The notes under the pieces were generated by a model. It worked only from the letters and a program-made list of their open reading frames with translations, did not search any database and had not been told where the DNA came from. From assembly GCA_001949185.1 (NCBI GenBank), contig BDGG01000019.1, positions 337,231 to 401,230 on the forward strand: DNA of 64,000 nucleotides. The letters are read 5' to 3'. Below are positions 45,901-56,207 of the stretch, piece after piece. This stretch comes from Ramazzottius varieornatus. Taxonomy: Eukaryota > Tardigrada > Eutardigrada > Parachela > Ramazzottiidae. Numbering within the stretch: the stretch's first letter is position 1; the number at the start of each line of letters is the position of its first letter. The position numbers were made by a program, and so were the translations under genes.

Positions 45901-47999
45901 CCAACGAGCCGAAGACTTCCACAGCAAAGGTACAACTGTCCAGATTAGTTTACAAATTAATCTGCAAGTTTGGTTGATGCCTGGACGCTGGCGAACGAAT
46001 TCAACAAGATCGTTATCTGAAGTGGCGCACATATCACTGTTATTGGCTGAGAATATGCGCCACTTGGGAAGACGGTCATGTTGGCTTCCCTCACAACTGA
46101 GGGGGTTTTTCTTTTGTCCGGGCCGCCCAGTTTTCCACAGCAACAAGTGTCATAGTCGTTTTCCTGCTTTGCTTGCAGCCGGAAGTGGCGCAGTGGGAAG
46201 AAAAGAAGAAATGGGAGAAAATAGTGCAAAATTTGAAAGTGAAGCTGAAAGAGAAAGACGATGCTTCTGCGGCGCAGAGTACCATGTTGAACAATGTCAA
46301 AGAGGCCCTTGCCAGATCCGAACACGACCGTGGCTTGATGGATAAAAAATTGGCCAGTTTGAGTAAACGCGTTAACGATTTATCCCAAAAACCGGAGTAT
46401 CTTCAACAGTCGCTCGCGGAATCCCACAAAGAGGTACGCCGATCGTGCGATTACCATTTTCCTACAGCGTCATTCATTTGGACGTTTTTTCCCGGATTCC
46501 AGCTGGAATTACGGTCTTGTAATCGGTAGCCCCAAACGGAAGCCGAAAAAATAAGCCAAGTGGAAAACCCCGCAGGGATGCGTTTCCTGCATTGTATTGT
46601 GCCTGCCTTTACAGATCGACGGACTGAAACGACTCCTGGAAGAGAATGCCCAGCAGAAGACCGCGCTTGAGAACGAGCTAGTCAGACTCAAGGTAAGTAC
46701 GCTTCGACCGTACTAAACGAAAAACCCGACAAACGAACTCGACAGGGTTATTACCGAAGTGGTGCACCTTCTCGGTGATGTTGGCTAGAAGCGTGCGCCA
46801 CTTGGAGACACCTCGACAATGTTGTTTTCTCAAGTGGCGCACGATCTTGGTGCTGTTGGCTGAAGGAGTGCGCCACTTAGTCGGGTGATGATCTTGTCGG
46901 GTTTTGTTTGCCTCGGTCTCAGGTATATCTCCATGCGATTCTTGTCAACCATCATGGGTTGTAGGAACGAGAAACCATGTCTGGAGTTCGGATGAAAGAG
47001 TTGTCTGATATGTACAGTCAGACTCTGCGCAACGCAAAGCTGTTCGCCAAAAAGAGTGAGCAAACGCGTGCCCAAATGGAGGAAGAGATTAGATCCTTGC
47101 AAGAAAGAGTGGCCGAATTGGAAGACGTTATCGCTCAGACAAAGATGGAAGCCTCAGAAGTGCCTAGACGAGCCGTGTGTATCAATGGTTTTTTGCACCA
47201 ATAGTGAAAGGGAAATCAAAGTGGTGTTTCTTGCAGAAAGAGTCTGTCGACATGACGAAAGCCGTAAGGACCATGAAGAACGTCATCGACGAACAACAGG
47301 CGGAACTCGAGGCCTTGAAACGACAGAATACCAATATGCGCAGTGTGATCCAGCAAACTGTCAACGAACGCGATCGCATATCGGTAAGCGTCTCTTTCAG
47401 AGTACCTAGAGTTGTGGTGTAAAAAACCTTGGAAATTTCAGAAAAGAAAGCCGCTGAAGGAAAAAGCCGACGCTTTGCGCTACTCACCAAAAGACACGAT
47501 AGCCATGGAGGATGACCGCCCGAAAAGGCCGACCTCACGTCGAAATCGGACCTCTCGTAGCAGACACAGCTTGCAGACCAATGCGGAAGCTGGTGGAGGA
47601 GATGCCGGGAGTGACGACTTTGATGCGCCCGACGACAAAGACGAGGTATCGTCATCGTGCGAATATCGTGCGAATATCAAAATGTGTTTGGTGTTTTGAC
47701 AGGGAATCAGTGTGTCCGTCAGTCTACCCGTAGAAAAATCCGATCCTAAGGCCGAAGGAGCCTACAGGTCGGAGATTCAGAAACTGCGGATGCTGCTGGG
47801 GCGTCGAGAGGAGGAGCTGCCGCAAGGCCCAAGGGGTGTGTCGGTTGACTGGAAGGGTGGGAGAGACGTTGACGTGCGGATGAGTGTGGAGTCTAGAGCA
47901 AGTAGTGACGCTCAGAAACGCGTAAAAGAACTGGAAATTCAGCTAGCTAATATCTTGGGTGAACTTCCGCCCAGGAGTAGACGGCCAAATATGGCATAA
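39984..47999 (+). CDS. CEP290: centrosomal protein CEP290 homolog
   Basis: Twenty-five exons join in phase to 1,708 residues: 39984-40100, 40260-40340, 40535-40615, 40681-40830, 40885-41100, 41190-41303, 41595-41663, 41723-42045, 42109-42286, 42367-42437, 42490-42679, 42759-43073, 43134-43397, 43527-43796, 44045-44674, 44845-44990, 45053-45284, 45369-45473, 45546-45929, 46179-46433, 46615-46692, 46965-47174, 47237-47383, 47442-47645, 47703-47999. Almost wholly coiled coil. CEP290 builds Y-links of the ciliary transition zone. Diagnostic matches are SVVNSRVDEWKDL, GIYGLPEARRDLKD, EENLQLENGMREILEAIKES with SPALERLLS, and AQWEEKKKWEKIVQNLKVKL. Human CEP290 is about 2,480 residues, so this one is some 30% shorter, mainly in the central-to-C-terminal coils. 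Confidence 0.92.
41352..41445. repeat. palindromic AGTGGCGCA element, first of a pair
   Basis: CAAGTGGCGCACCC and CGTACGCCACTTGG arms with GGGAAACAAACTCGACCAAA outer arm, CEP290 intron 6. Confidence 0.85.
41446..41545. repeat. palindromic AGTGGCGCA element, second of a pair
   Basis: CAAGTCGCGCACGCC and CGTGCGCCACTTGAG arms, outer arm ACGATTTGGTCGAGCTTGT. Confidence 0.85.
43850..44035. repeat. cluster of related short GCGCAC/GCGCCAC words
   Basis: CEP290 intron 14 holds CTCGCGCAC, CTGCGCGACTTTG, CTCGCGCACTG, CTGCGCCACTTTG in alternation: either decayed copies or an independent small repeat with about a 55-60 bp period. Confidence 0.5.
45980..46080. repeat. palindromic AGTGGCGCA element
   Basis: GAAGTGGCGCACATA and ATGCGCCACTTGGG arms with CTGGCGAACGAATTCAACA outer arm, CEP290 intron 19. 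Confidence 0.8.
46722..46812. repeat. palindromic AGTGGCGCA element, first of a pair
   Basis: GAAGTGGTGCACCTTC and CGTGCGCCACTTGG arms with GACAAACGAACTCGACAGG, CEP290 intron 21. Confidence 0.8.
46813..46916. repeat. palindromic AGTGGCGCA element, second of a pair
   Basis: CAAGTGGCGCACGATC and AGTGCGCCACTTAG arms with CTTGTCGGGTTTTGTTTGCC at the right. Confidence 0.85.
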
Positions 48000-48252
48000 C
48001 TTCCCGTAAAACCGATACCCTTTGCAGTGTGCTCGTACCGTCATATCGTCTCCTTTCTACTTCTGTCTGTTTTTATGCACAGAGTTTTGATGTGTTGTAC
48101 AGTATGTTATACGCATGTGTTGTAAAACACTGGGACTATAGAGTTCGAGGTGTTGGTCAAAGGTTCCGCTGAAAAGAGGCCGTATTGAGATTTGAGAAGA
48201 CAGCATAAGAAGAATATCACAAGGAAGAGGTTAAAGTTCCACTGAAACTATC

Positions 48253-48258
48253 AATAAA
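48253..48258 (+). terminator. poly(A) signal of CEP290
   Basis: AATAAA 254 bp past the stop. Confidence 0.5.
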
Positions 48259-48539
48259 ACGAAAAACAGTCGACCGTTGAAGTTCCCACCTACACGCGCG
48301 AACGGAAAGTTTGGAACAGGCAATTCCGAAATAGCGGAACGGAAGTTCGTACGTATGTGTGCAATTCACACCCGTATTCTGGATCGTCGATACACCATGC
48401 AGTCTTATTTCAATGCTAACTGATTTAATCATTTCTGAACCTCAGTTTACCTTCTTTTTTCTTCATATCCGTAATGTTACTGTATGATGGAAGCGTATGT
48501 AAATACCCGCGTACGGAAACTATGCCTACTGTTGTCTAA

Positions 48540-49155
48540 CGCTGGCAAAAATACGATAAAGCTCGATACGATATTTTTCAATACGATATCGGCGGATATC
48601 TTATTGCGGTCTTCGATATTCATTCGATATCGATATTTCGATACGATAATTTTCTAATACCATATTTTCGATATCTCGTATCATATCGCAGCGATATATC
48701 GATATTTCTGGAATTTTAGTGTTTTCAGAATTCCACTGGTTCAAGCCCAAAAACTCAAGAAGCCGATTTCCACATAAGGTATTAGTAAGATCAAAAGCAT
48801 CGGATGCAGCAAAGACATGACTATATCAAGACTTCAAACACATGGAAACCTGGACGGAATTAGTACCAGAACCGAATGGGCGGAGTATACTCGGTACACC
48901 ATGGCTAAAATCAAGTCTTTGGAATCAACCATGGTCTTCCGTAAACGATATATCACTGGCGAGTTTGCCATTCAGCGAAATACCGATATATCGATAATAT
49001 ATCGATATGGCGCGATACGATATCGCAGAAAATTTTATTGCGTTATTCGATATGAGCTTCATATCGATATTTTCGATACGATATCTCCCACATATTTTAT
49101 CTCAAAGATTCGATATTTCGATACGATATCGGTATACCGTATCGTTGCCAGCACT
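48540..49155. mobile_element. TATCGA-rich inverted-repeat element
   Basis: Begins near CGCTGGCAAAAATACGATAA and ends CCGTATCGTTGCCAGCACTA, giving imperfect inverted ends (GCTGGCAA...GATA). The interior is packed with TATCGATA/GATATCG words and has fold-back potential. Akin to 20440-20880. Confidence 0.6.
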
Positions 49156-49304
49156 ACTGTTGTCAATATAAACCGTTCTAAATATTCTGTGAAGTCTCAA
49201 TGTCGTTTTCCCAGTCCGCACGACAGCGTTATGGAGACCGATGCCAGTATACAGTAAATAATCAGGTAAGCAGCCATCGGCAACGAGCACGCATATTCGC
49301 CAGA

Positions 49305-52300
49305 TCAGTAATGAACCACGGTTCTTTCCACCGGCATTCCGCAAACACCAGGCGTCAAATCCACGGACTGTACGGCTACCATGCTAAAGTGCCCAACAGG
49401 TGGCTGTAGTCGTCCTTCCATCACGAAACTTGTGGTTTCAAGCGGAACCGACACCTGTTGAGCCACCCATCCACTTGTCTGGTTGCCGGAGACCTCGGCA
49501 AAAGTTCCGAAGAGTCGCTTGTTATCCAGGAAGTCGTATATCAGCAGTTGACTATTCACCGCATAATAGCTCACAGTCAAGCACTTCTGCCCAGTCAGCG
49601 GAGGAATCTTCGGTGAAATCAGCCGACCTTGGTTATCTGTACCGTTGACCTTCGTCTGAAGACTGGACAAGTAAATGTACGGCACTGCTGTAAATTTCAA
49701 GCCGACCGACGGAAACATCGTCGAGTTGTCCACTACGTGGCCGCGCTTCCAATTCAGTTTGTCGGTCAGATCTTGTCGATAACCGCAAAGGGAACGGTCG
49801 TCGAATGTGCAGTTGATGGACATGCTCGGCGAGGTCGTCGGTGAAGAAGCAGAACAGTTAGCTTCGTCGCTTCCAGTCAAAGGACAATCCACAACTCCAT
49901 CACACCTAAAAGATAAGCACGTACAGTACTGCAGAGAAACTTCACGACGTGACAACTTCAAATCAAATTACACAGCTGCAATCTCGTTGTAAAGAACTGA
50001 CATTTGGCTTGGGTTGATGCAGGTCCCGATCTCACATCGTGCTCCACCGGGACATGCGGTGTGTGAAACATCAAGTCGAGTAAAGTTGTCATCTAAAATG
50101 ATCGGAAATTTTGTCTTGCCAAGTTCAGTTTTTGCTGTTCTGGAGTTCGTCCATAGGTTACCGGAGATTGTGGCGGCAATCCAGTCAGCATAGCGGGAGA
50201 CGTTGGTGAAGCCTGCAACGGCATGCCGAGTTGCGCAGCCTATTGCGAAGCTGGTAACGCCCACAATGTTCCAGCGTTCAAAGTAATCCTTGCCGAAAGC
50301 CGGTCCGCCTCTGTTGATGTAGCATTTGCCACCCACAGGTTGTGTCAAATTTCCACAAAAGGTGGAGTCACCGACGGAGGCTGGTACCAACGGATTTCCC
50401 TGACACCATGACCTGTTGAACAGTGGCACGTTCATCTCTTGCAAATTGTCCTCTGCAATAAACAAACGATAATACAACGTCTGATAGACACCGTCAGTTA
50501 ACCTCGTCACGATGTAAACTAACCTGCGAGTGAAAGTCGACCCCCCAGTTCGCGAGACCAGCTGGCTACCGTCACGTCTCCACTGATGCTCGAGTTGACC
50601 GAGGGAAGACACGATGGTTGCACGGACTTACTCCACTGAGCAGGGGAGGACAGGTGTAGAAAAGCCAAGTCAGCTTCAGCCGAGACCAAGTTGAAGGACG
50701 GATGAGCTACCATGTAGTCCACCAGCACAAACTGTTCGTTGGGGTTGGTCGAGGACCGCCGTGTCGAACCCAGTCGCGCAATGACATGACCATCTTGTAA
50801 GTCAATCATACACTGCGCCGAAGTCAGAACCCAGTGCTGATCCACCAACGCACCTGTGCACATCATGACGCCCTCTTTGTACAACGAAGCCAACCAGGGA
50901 TACTTGCCGACTGCAGCCTCAGTCGAGTTCTCGACCCTCGGTGGCCCATACACTGACGACCGTTGGCCGCAGCGTAGCGTCCCACATTCGATGTAGACTT
51001 TCTTCCGTGATGGACAACTCCTGGCGGCCGTGATGATGATCTGCGGCCCTTCGATGGCTCGCGGTGTGCGAGATGGGACATCGGTCACACCCTCGGTTGG
51101 CTCCATGTTGATGAGGTTGGTGACGGTGGACTTGTCGTAGCCCTCGATCTCGCAAATGGCGTCGGATAAAGAACTGGACCAGCGTTCGGCACAGACGGGC
51201 ATCCACTCACCGCGGTTGTTGACGGCTAAGCAGCCGGCAGCAGCTAGTTGGACGGTCATGTCGGCTGTGATGTTGCACGAGGGGACCATCCCCAGGCAGT
51301 CTTCTTCGTCTTCACCGTAGCTGCAGTCCAGCAGACCGTCACAAGTTTGGTTGCGGGCCACGCATTGCTGGGAACGCATGCAATAAAACTGTGACACCGA
51401 ACAGTTGCCTGGAATATTCAAAAAAAATCAAGTTTGACTCGGCTTTATGGGGCGCCGTTTGCGTCCAAACTATCTCGTCAAGAATTCTCGCGGAGTTTCC
51501 TAAACCGCCTCAAATGCTTTGCAAGAGTTTGCACGATTTTTCATTTCACACTTTGTGTAGAATTCTCGAACTCTGGCGAGAATTCGTCCAGCGGAAAAAG
51601 GTAGCACAAAAATTCGTGTCTTTCTTGAGCTTGGTCGCCCCTCCTCCACTGAGTCATGCGCGCAGGCATGCAGCAACAAGGCTTCGTACGTCACCATACA
51701 GTAGAGCACGGAATCTGACCGCATGCGCTGCACTGCACTGTAGCTGTACTGTGCTGCAGCACAGCTGCAGCGCGTGAACTGACGAAATTTGTGCGGCACA
51801 GCACAGCATACAGCAGAAAGCCATAGACTATCGCGCAGATGCACCTACCGAAACCTAACAAAAATTACACTTTTTGGGCATTCGAACGTCAGCCGTCTCA
51901 GCTGTGTCGTACCTTAGGGCAACGTTCTCCAGGTTGACTACCGATTTCGTTGACTGAATTAAAAACCACGTCAATATATCGGCATTCCGCGCAGTTGCAC
52001 CAGGTCAACGTGCATCAGCAGCACAGCTGCTTAGCCACTGGGCATGAAAGTTGTGCAGCACAGCGCAGCGTACAGCGCCCTGGTAATGTGCGCAGCACAG
52101 TTACAGCGTGCTTTTGGACCTGCGGCCCAGTGCTCTACCATACAGCGCATACCACCAATATGTGGTGACGTCAGAGATGGCGTTCATGAAGTCTCGCCAG
52201 AGTTCCAGAATGCTACACAAAGTGTGAAATGATAAATCGTGCAAACTCTTGCAAAGCATTTGAGGCGGTTTAGGAAACTCCGCGAGAATTCGTGACGAAA

Positions 52301-55300
52301 TAGTTTTGACGCAAACGGCTCCCCATACTACTTTGTGGTTCGCTTTTAGAAGGGATAAAAATCTCGCTTACCGCACGACAGTTCGTCTGACGAATCGATG
52401 CAATCCAAGATTCCGTCGCACAGTTTCTCTGGTTGGCTCATCTGAAGACGATCCTTGCACGCTAGAAAACGATTGGAGGTTTATTAGCAGGCTTTCTAAT
52501 TTTGGAAACCGGTTGATTTTTCATATAAATATGCTTACTGAAAAATTCCTCGTCCTGCCCGTCGGCTGCGTCCGCCACACCGTTGCCAAAGAGCTCGTGG
52601 TTTAAGCATCCAGAAACTGGCAGGGGCATCTGGTCAGCCGCGCACTGGCACGCCTCTTCATCCGACTTGTCGCGGCAGTCCGTTCTACCGTCGCAGCGAC
52701 GGTGCTGAGAGACACATCGGCTGCCATCACATTGGAAAGCGGAAGCTGGACAGGTGTTGCTGCAGTTCTGTGGTTCGTCACTCTGGTTCTGGCAGTCGGA
52801 AACTCGATCGCACCAGTTCGACATAGGTACACAGAAGTTGGCACAAGTTCCACCACAGGAGAACGAGTCCCTCCTGCTGCATGAAGGAATGGATCCTCCT
52901 CTGGCAGAGACCAGTTCGGGATGATTTGCTGGAACAAAGTCGCCTTGACTGAGGAGCGAGCAGTTTATCTCGTCCGATCCATCACTGCGAAAAACACACA
53001 CGCTACATTGTCATGTTAGACCATTCATCCCTTTGATTGGTTGATATACTGTAACGGGCACTCCCAACTTCGTTCACGCCTTGTTATCTGGATAAATATT
53101 TCTCAGTTGATTACTCTCGTTACTTCAAGAAGTTTATGAAAGATTCTTTAACATAATTTCAGATTGATTATTTTTCCTGGAGAAAGCATACGTTTGTTGT
53201 GCAGACCTTAGACCAGCTTTGGTGAACCTGCTGCGCATCATGGGCAGTCATGACCTTTCAAGACAAGTGGTAGCGCGGACTAAAAGCTTTTACGGTGATC
53301 AGCGCAATGTGCCTTCCTAGTGGCCGATAGAGCAATTGCTCGAAGACCAGCCTCAACCAGGACCCTAGGCCTCACCGTGTCAGGTAGCTGAAGTGGGAGA
53401 GGTATCGGATGTCTGAAGAGCCCGGGCTCGCCAGCTCAGCATCCGATCAAAAAGCCCGATGTTTCGAGGGCTTCCCGTACCGGGTTACGAGTTTCTCTTT
53501 ATTCACCAAGAAAAGACCACAGAGAGAAGTTACAGACAGTCGTCGTCCCCGTGAAACGCGAAAATTTAGTTACATTGTCAGCAGGTCGATTGATCGGCTT
53601 GATTGACTGAGATGTCGAGTACTTGGAACGTCACCACGCCCTCTATCTTGGTGGGAGCTTCGAGGCAAAAGCGGAGACTTTTCAGATGATGAATCTGTCC
53701 TTCGTGCAAGGCTATTGTGACAACATTTCAGATTTGTCAACCTCATAATTTTTGAAACGATGTTTTCCGTCGGAGAAAATGGCCTTTTAGGTTCAACCTC
53801 AATCCAACTTTCCCAAATCTGTTGCGCATTACTCGACATTCGTACCGTTTTCCAGAACGTTCAGAGCGGGGAATAAAAGGATCACATGGTCTACCTGCAT
53901 TGCCTTCCTGGTGGCCAGTGTCGATGAGTATATACTCTCTAAACCAGGACCCCGGCTTCTGCAGCTCGGTCAACTGACCTGTAGAGATATCGGATGTCTG
54001 GCCCGACCTTCCGAGCCCTGGCTCTTTTTGGGATCGACTGGCCTAACTGCGGATCCAGTTCAAGTTTGTGCTAGAGCACTGGGCCGCAGGTCCAAAAGTA
54101 CGCTGTAACTGTGCTGCGCAGATTACCAGGGCGCTGTACGCTACGCTGTGCTGCACAACTTTCATGCCCAGTGCTGTATGCTGTGCTGTGCCGCACAAAT
54201 TTCGTCAGTTCACGCGCTGCAACTGTGCTGCAGCACAGTACAGCTACAGTGCAGTGCAGCACATGCGGCCAGATTCCGTGCTCTAGTTTGTGCCAGCCGA
54301 GTGTGGGTTAGACTCCGATAAAAAATGCCCGATGTTTCGAGGGCTTCCCGTTCGGGGGACGGGTTTCTTTCTAATCAACAAAATGAAAATGGAGACGCAC
54401 CAACCAAAACTTACAGGCAGTCATCCTTTGAGTCACACTGTAGGTACTCTGGGATACAGCGACCATTGCCGCAGTGGAACTGTCCCGGCTTGCAGGTGCA
54501 GTTGAAGGCTTCGTCCTGCCCATCTAGGCAATCCACAATGCCGTTACACCACGTATTCAAAACGGACTTGCACAGCCCGCCATCGCAGACGAAGCTCCCC
54601 GCTGGACAAACTACAGAACAAACCACTTGTCAGATCAGATTAGAAGAAAATGGACGAAATCTGTTCATAGAATACCGCAGTTCGCTTCGTCGCTTCCGTC
54701 ATTGCAGTTGAAGACGCCATCTGCCAAAACCACATTGACGAAGTAAGACTACTCGTACAGTCGAATTAATAATAAAATGGAGAGAAAATCACGCACCGCA
54801 TCGGTTGGTCTTGGGAATACACTGGCTGCTGCCGCACCGAAAACTTGTGTCGTTAGAACACGGAAGAGATGCACAATCCAGGTACGGCACATCGCAAACG
54901 GCTCCTCCCGGCGAAAGCGGGTAGCACAGCGCGTTGATGTCCATACATAGTCCGCTGGTGCACATGGTCTGCTGCTCCGTACACGGACAATCAAACTCGT
55001 CCGACCCATCGGGACATTCTTTCTGACCGTTACAGTGGTAGACTCCTTTGATGCGCCATCCATTACGGCAGGTAAAATATCCATCTGAAATCATACAATC
55101 GAATAAAAAAACCTGGGTTAAGTAATTTTCTGTTGAGTGGCCAAATAATTTTGGTACTTTGATACCTGTGCTTGGCTCAGTCAGGTTATCCTTGAGCGGG
55201 TCGATGCAGGTATTTCCACATCCATCCGCACTGCAGCACAGCTGGTTGCCGAAACATTCGGCATGGAAAAAGCACTTGCTGTTGGGACTGGGTCGCGAGC

Positions 55301-55457
55301 AGCTGGCGTGTTGTCGAGGACATCTTCCGGCCTTTTCGGAAGGCGAACTTCCGGGCAGAATGGTAAGTCCTGCGGCAAGAGCCACGACCACAGCGAAGAA
55401 AAACACTAGTAGGCAAGAACTCATCGTAGAAACTGGGCGAAAGAGGATTCGCCGCAT
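49305..55457 (-). CDS. secreted multi-domain serine protease homolog, catalytically dead (WAP - LDLa repeats - SRCR - trypsin-like - LDLa - MAM)
   Basis: Nine minus-strand exons join in phase: 55166-55457, 54797-55084, 54676-54720, 54415-54610, 52539-52984, 52372-52461, 50524-51408, 50002-50452, 49305-49905 (1,097 residues). A hydrophobic leader (SCLLVFFFAVVVALAAG) marks secretion or a signal anchor. A WAP-like Cys cluster follows, then about eight LDLa repeats (CDGxxDCxDxSDE), an SRCR-like segment, and a chymotrypsin-fold domain starting at VENSTEAAVGKYPWLASLYK. The catalytic His motif reads LTSAQC (His to Gln) and the Ser motif reads INRGGPAF instead of GDSGGP, while the Asp motif (DLAFLHL) survives. 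The last part is another LDLa then a MAM domain. Resembles corin/enteropeptidase-type proteins, but a MAM after the protease domain is unusual. The likely role is binding rather than cleavage. Confidence 0.88.
51446..52327. mobile_element. 882-bp foldback element inside the protease-homolog gene
   Basis: Roughly 150-bp inverted arms (TATGGGGCGCCGTTTGCGTC at left; the right end reads GACGCAAACGGCTCCCCATA), sharing long stretches such as CGCGGAGTTTCCTAAACCGC and CTTTGCAAGAGTTTGCACGA. The interior is rich in GCAGCACAG words. Confidence 0.8.
53290..54430. repeat. diverged direct duplication in the 1.4-kb intron
   Basis: 53300-53545 resembles 53890-54020 plus 54300-54425: CCTTCCTAGTGGCC / CCTTCCTGGTGGCC, GGTATCGGATGTCTG / ATATCGGATGTCTGG, CCCGATGTTTCGAGGGCTTC in both. 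The second copy runs into the splice donor, and the first ends in a decayed version of it (TTACAGACAGTCGTC against TTACAGGCAGTCATC). Confidence 0.65.
54065..54290. repeat. GCAGCACAG-rich fragment related to the foldback element interior
   Basis: CACAAATTTCGTCAGTTCAC and neighbouring CTGTGCTGCAGCACAGTACA words match 51700-51800 in inverse orientation, and CTAGAGCACTGGGCCGCAGG resembles 52120-52140. Confidence 0.65.
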
Positions 55458-56207
55458 ACCAAACGCCAACAACTTCGATCAAAGACAATTCTGACGACTT
55501 CACACAAGAATATGCCAGCACACCACCCTGGAAATAGCTGAATTAGCTTTTGTAACATTTCGATGTAACTACTTCGCCCTTTTGTACTGCATTATTCCAA
55601 AGACCGATCGCCTTTCGCGTTTCTTCCAACCCAATTGTGCGAAGCCGATAATTAGCTATACTTATGATTATCAGCCGATTCTTTTTGTCGTCTTGTGCCG
55701 ACTGTTCGGCGCACGTCGAAAATTATGGTAAATTAAAATGGAATTAGCCTTTACAAAGCCGGTGACGGCGTTCTTAAAAAGTGCGGTACCGAATGGAAAA
55801 GTCAACGGAAAAGTTACGAGAAGGAGTTACTTTATGTTTTTCATCGACGTAAATCTTCCAGCTATTCCCAAGCAAAGTTAAGTCTTGAAAAGGATATTCG
55901 GAAGAATTAGTAAGAAAAGGGTGAAACATGTCCAACCGATAAGTGTGCGACAAAGACGTTCATACGCACCACAAGCCGCCGGAAAAGAAATACGGTGCAG
56001 AGAACGCAACCTTTCCGGTGGTCACGTGACATTGGTTACCACTGGGTAATGTTAAAGACCACATGACCGACGGATGGGATGCATTCTCTGTACTGTATAC
56101 AAAGAAAATACATACAAGAGTGTTAAAATCCAGGAAAAGACCAAGGAAAGCTGTGCGCAGCATCTGTAGAAATCTTTCCAGTCGAGGGAATTGTACGGGA
56201 AAATATT
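55458..56207. other. intergenic
   Basis: Between the protease-homolog start and the MEPCE stop; no supported gene. Confidence 0.5.

Noticed and set aside
51700-52150. GCAGCACAG-rich DNA as a CRISPR-like or satellite array
   Set aside because: Units are irregular with no constant spacer length; better explained as the interior of a foldback element.
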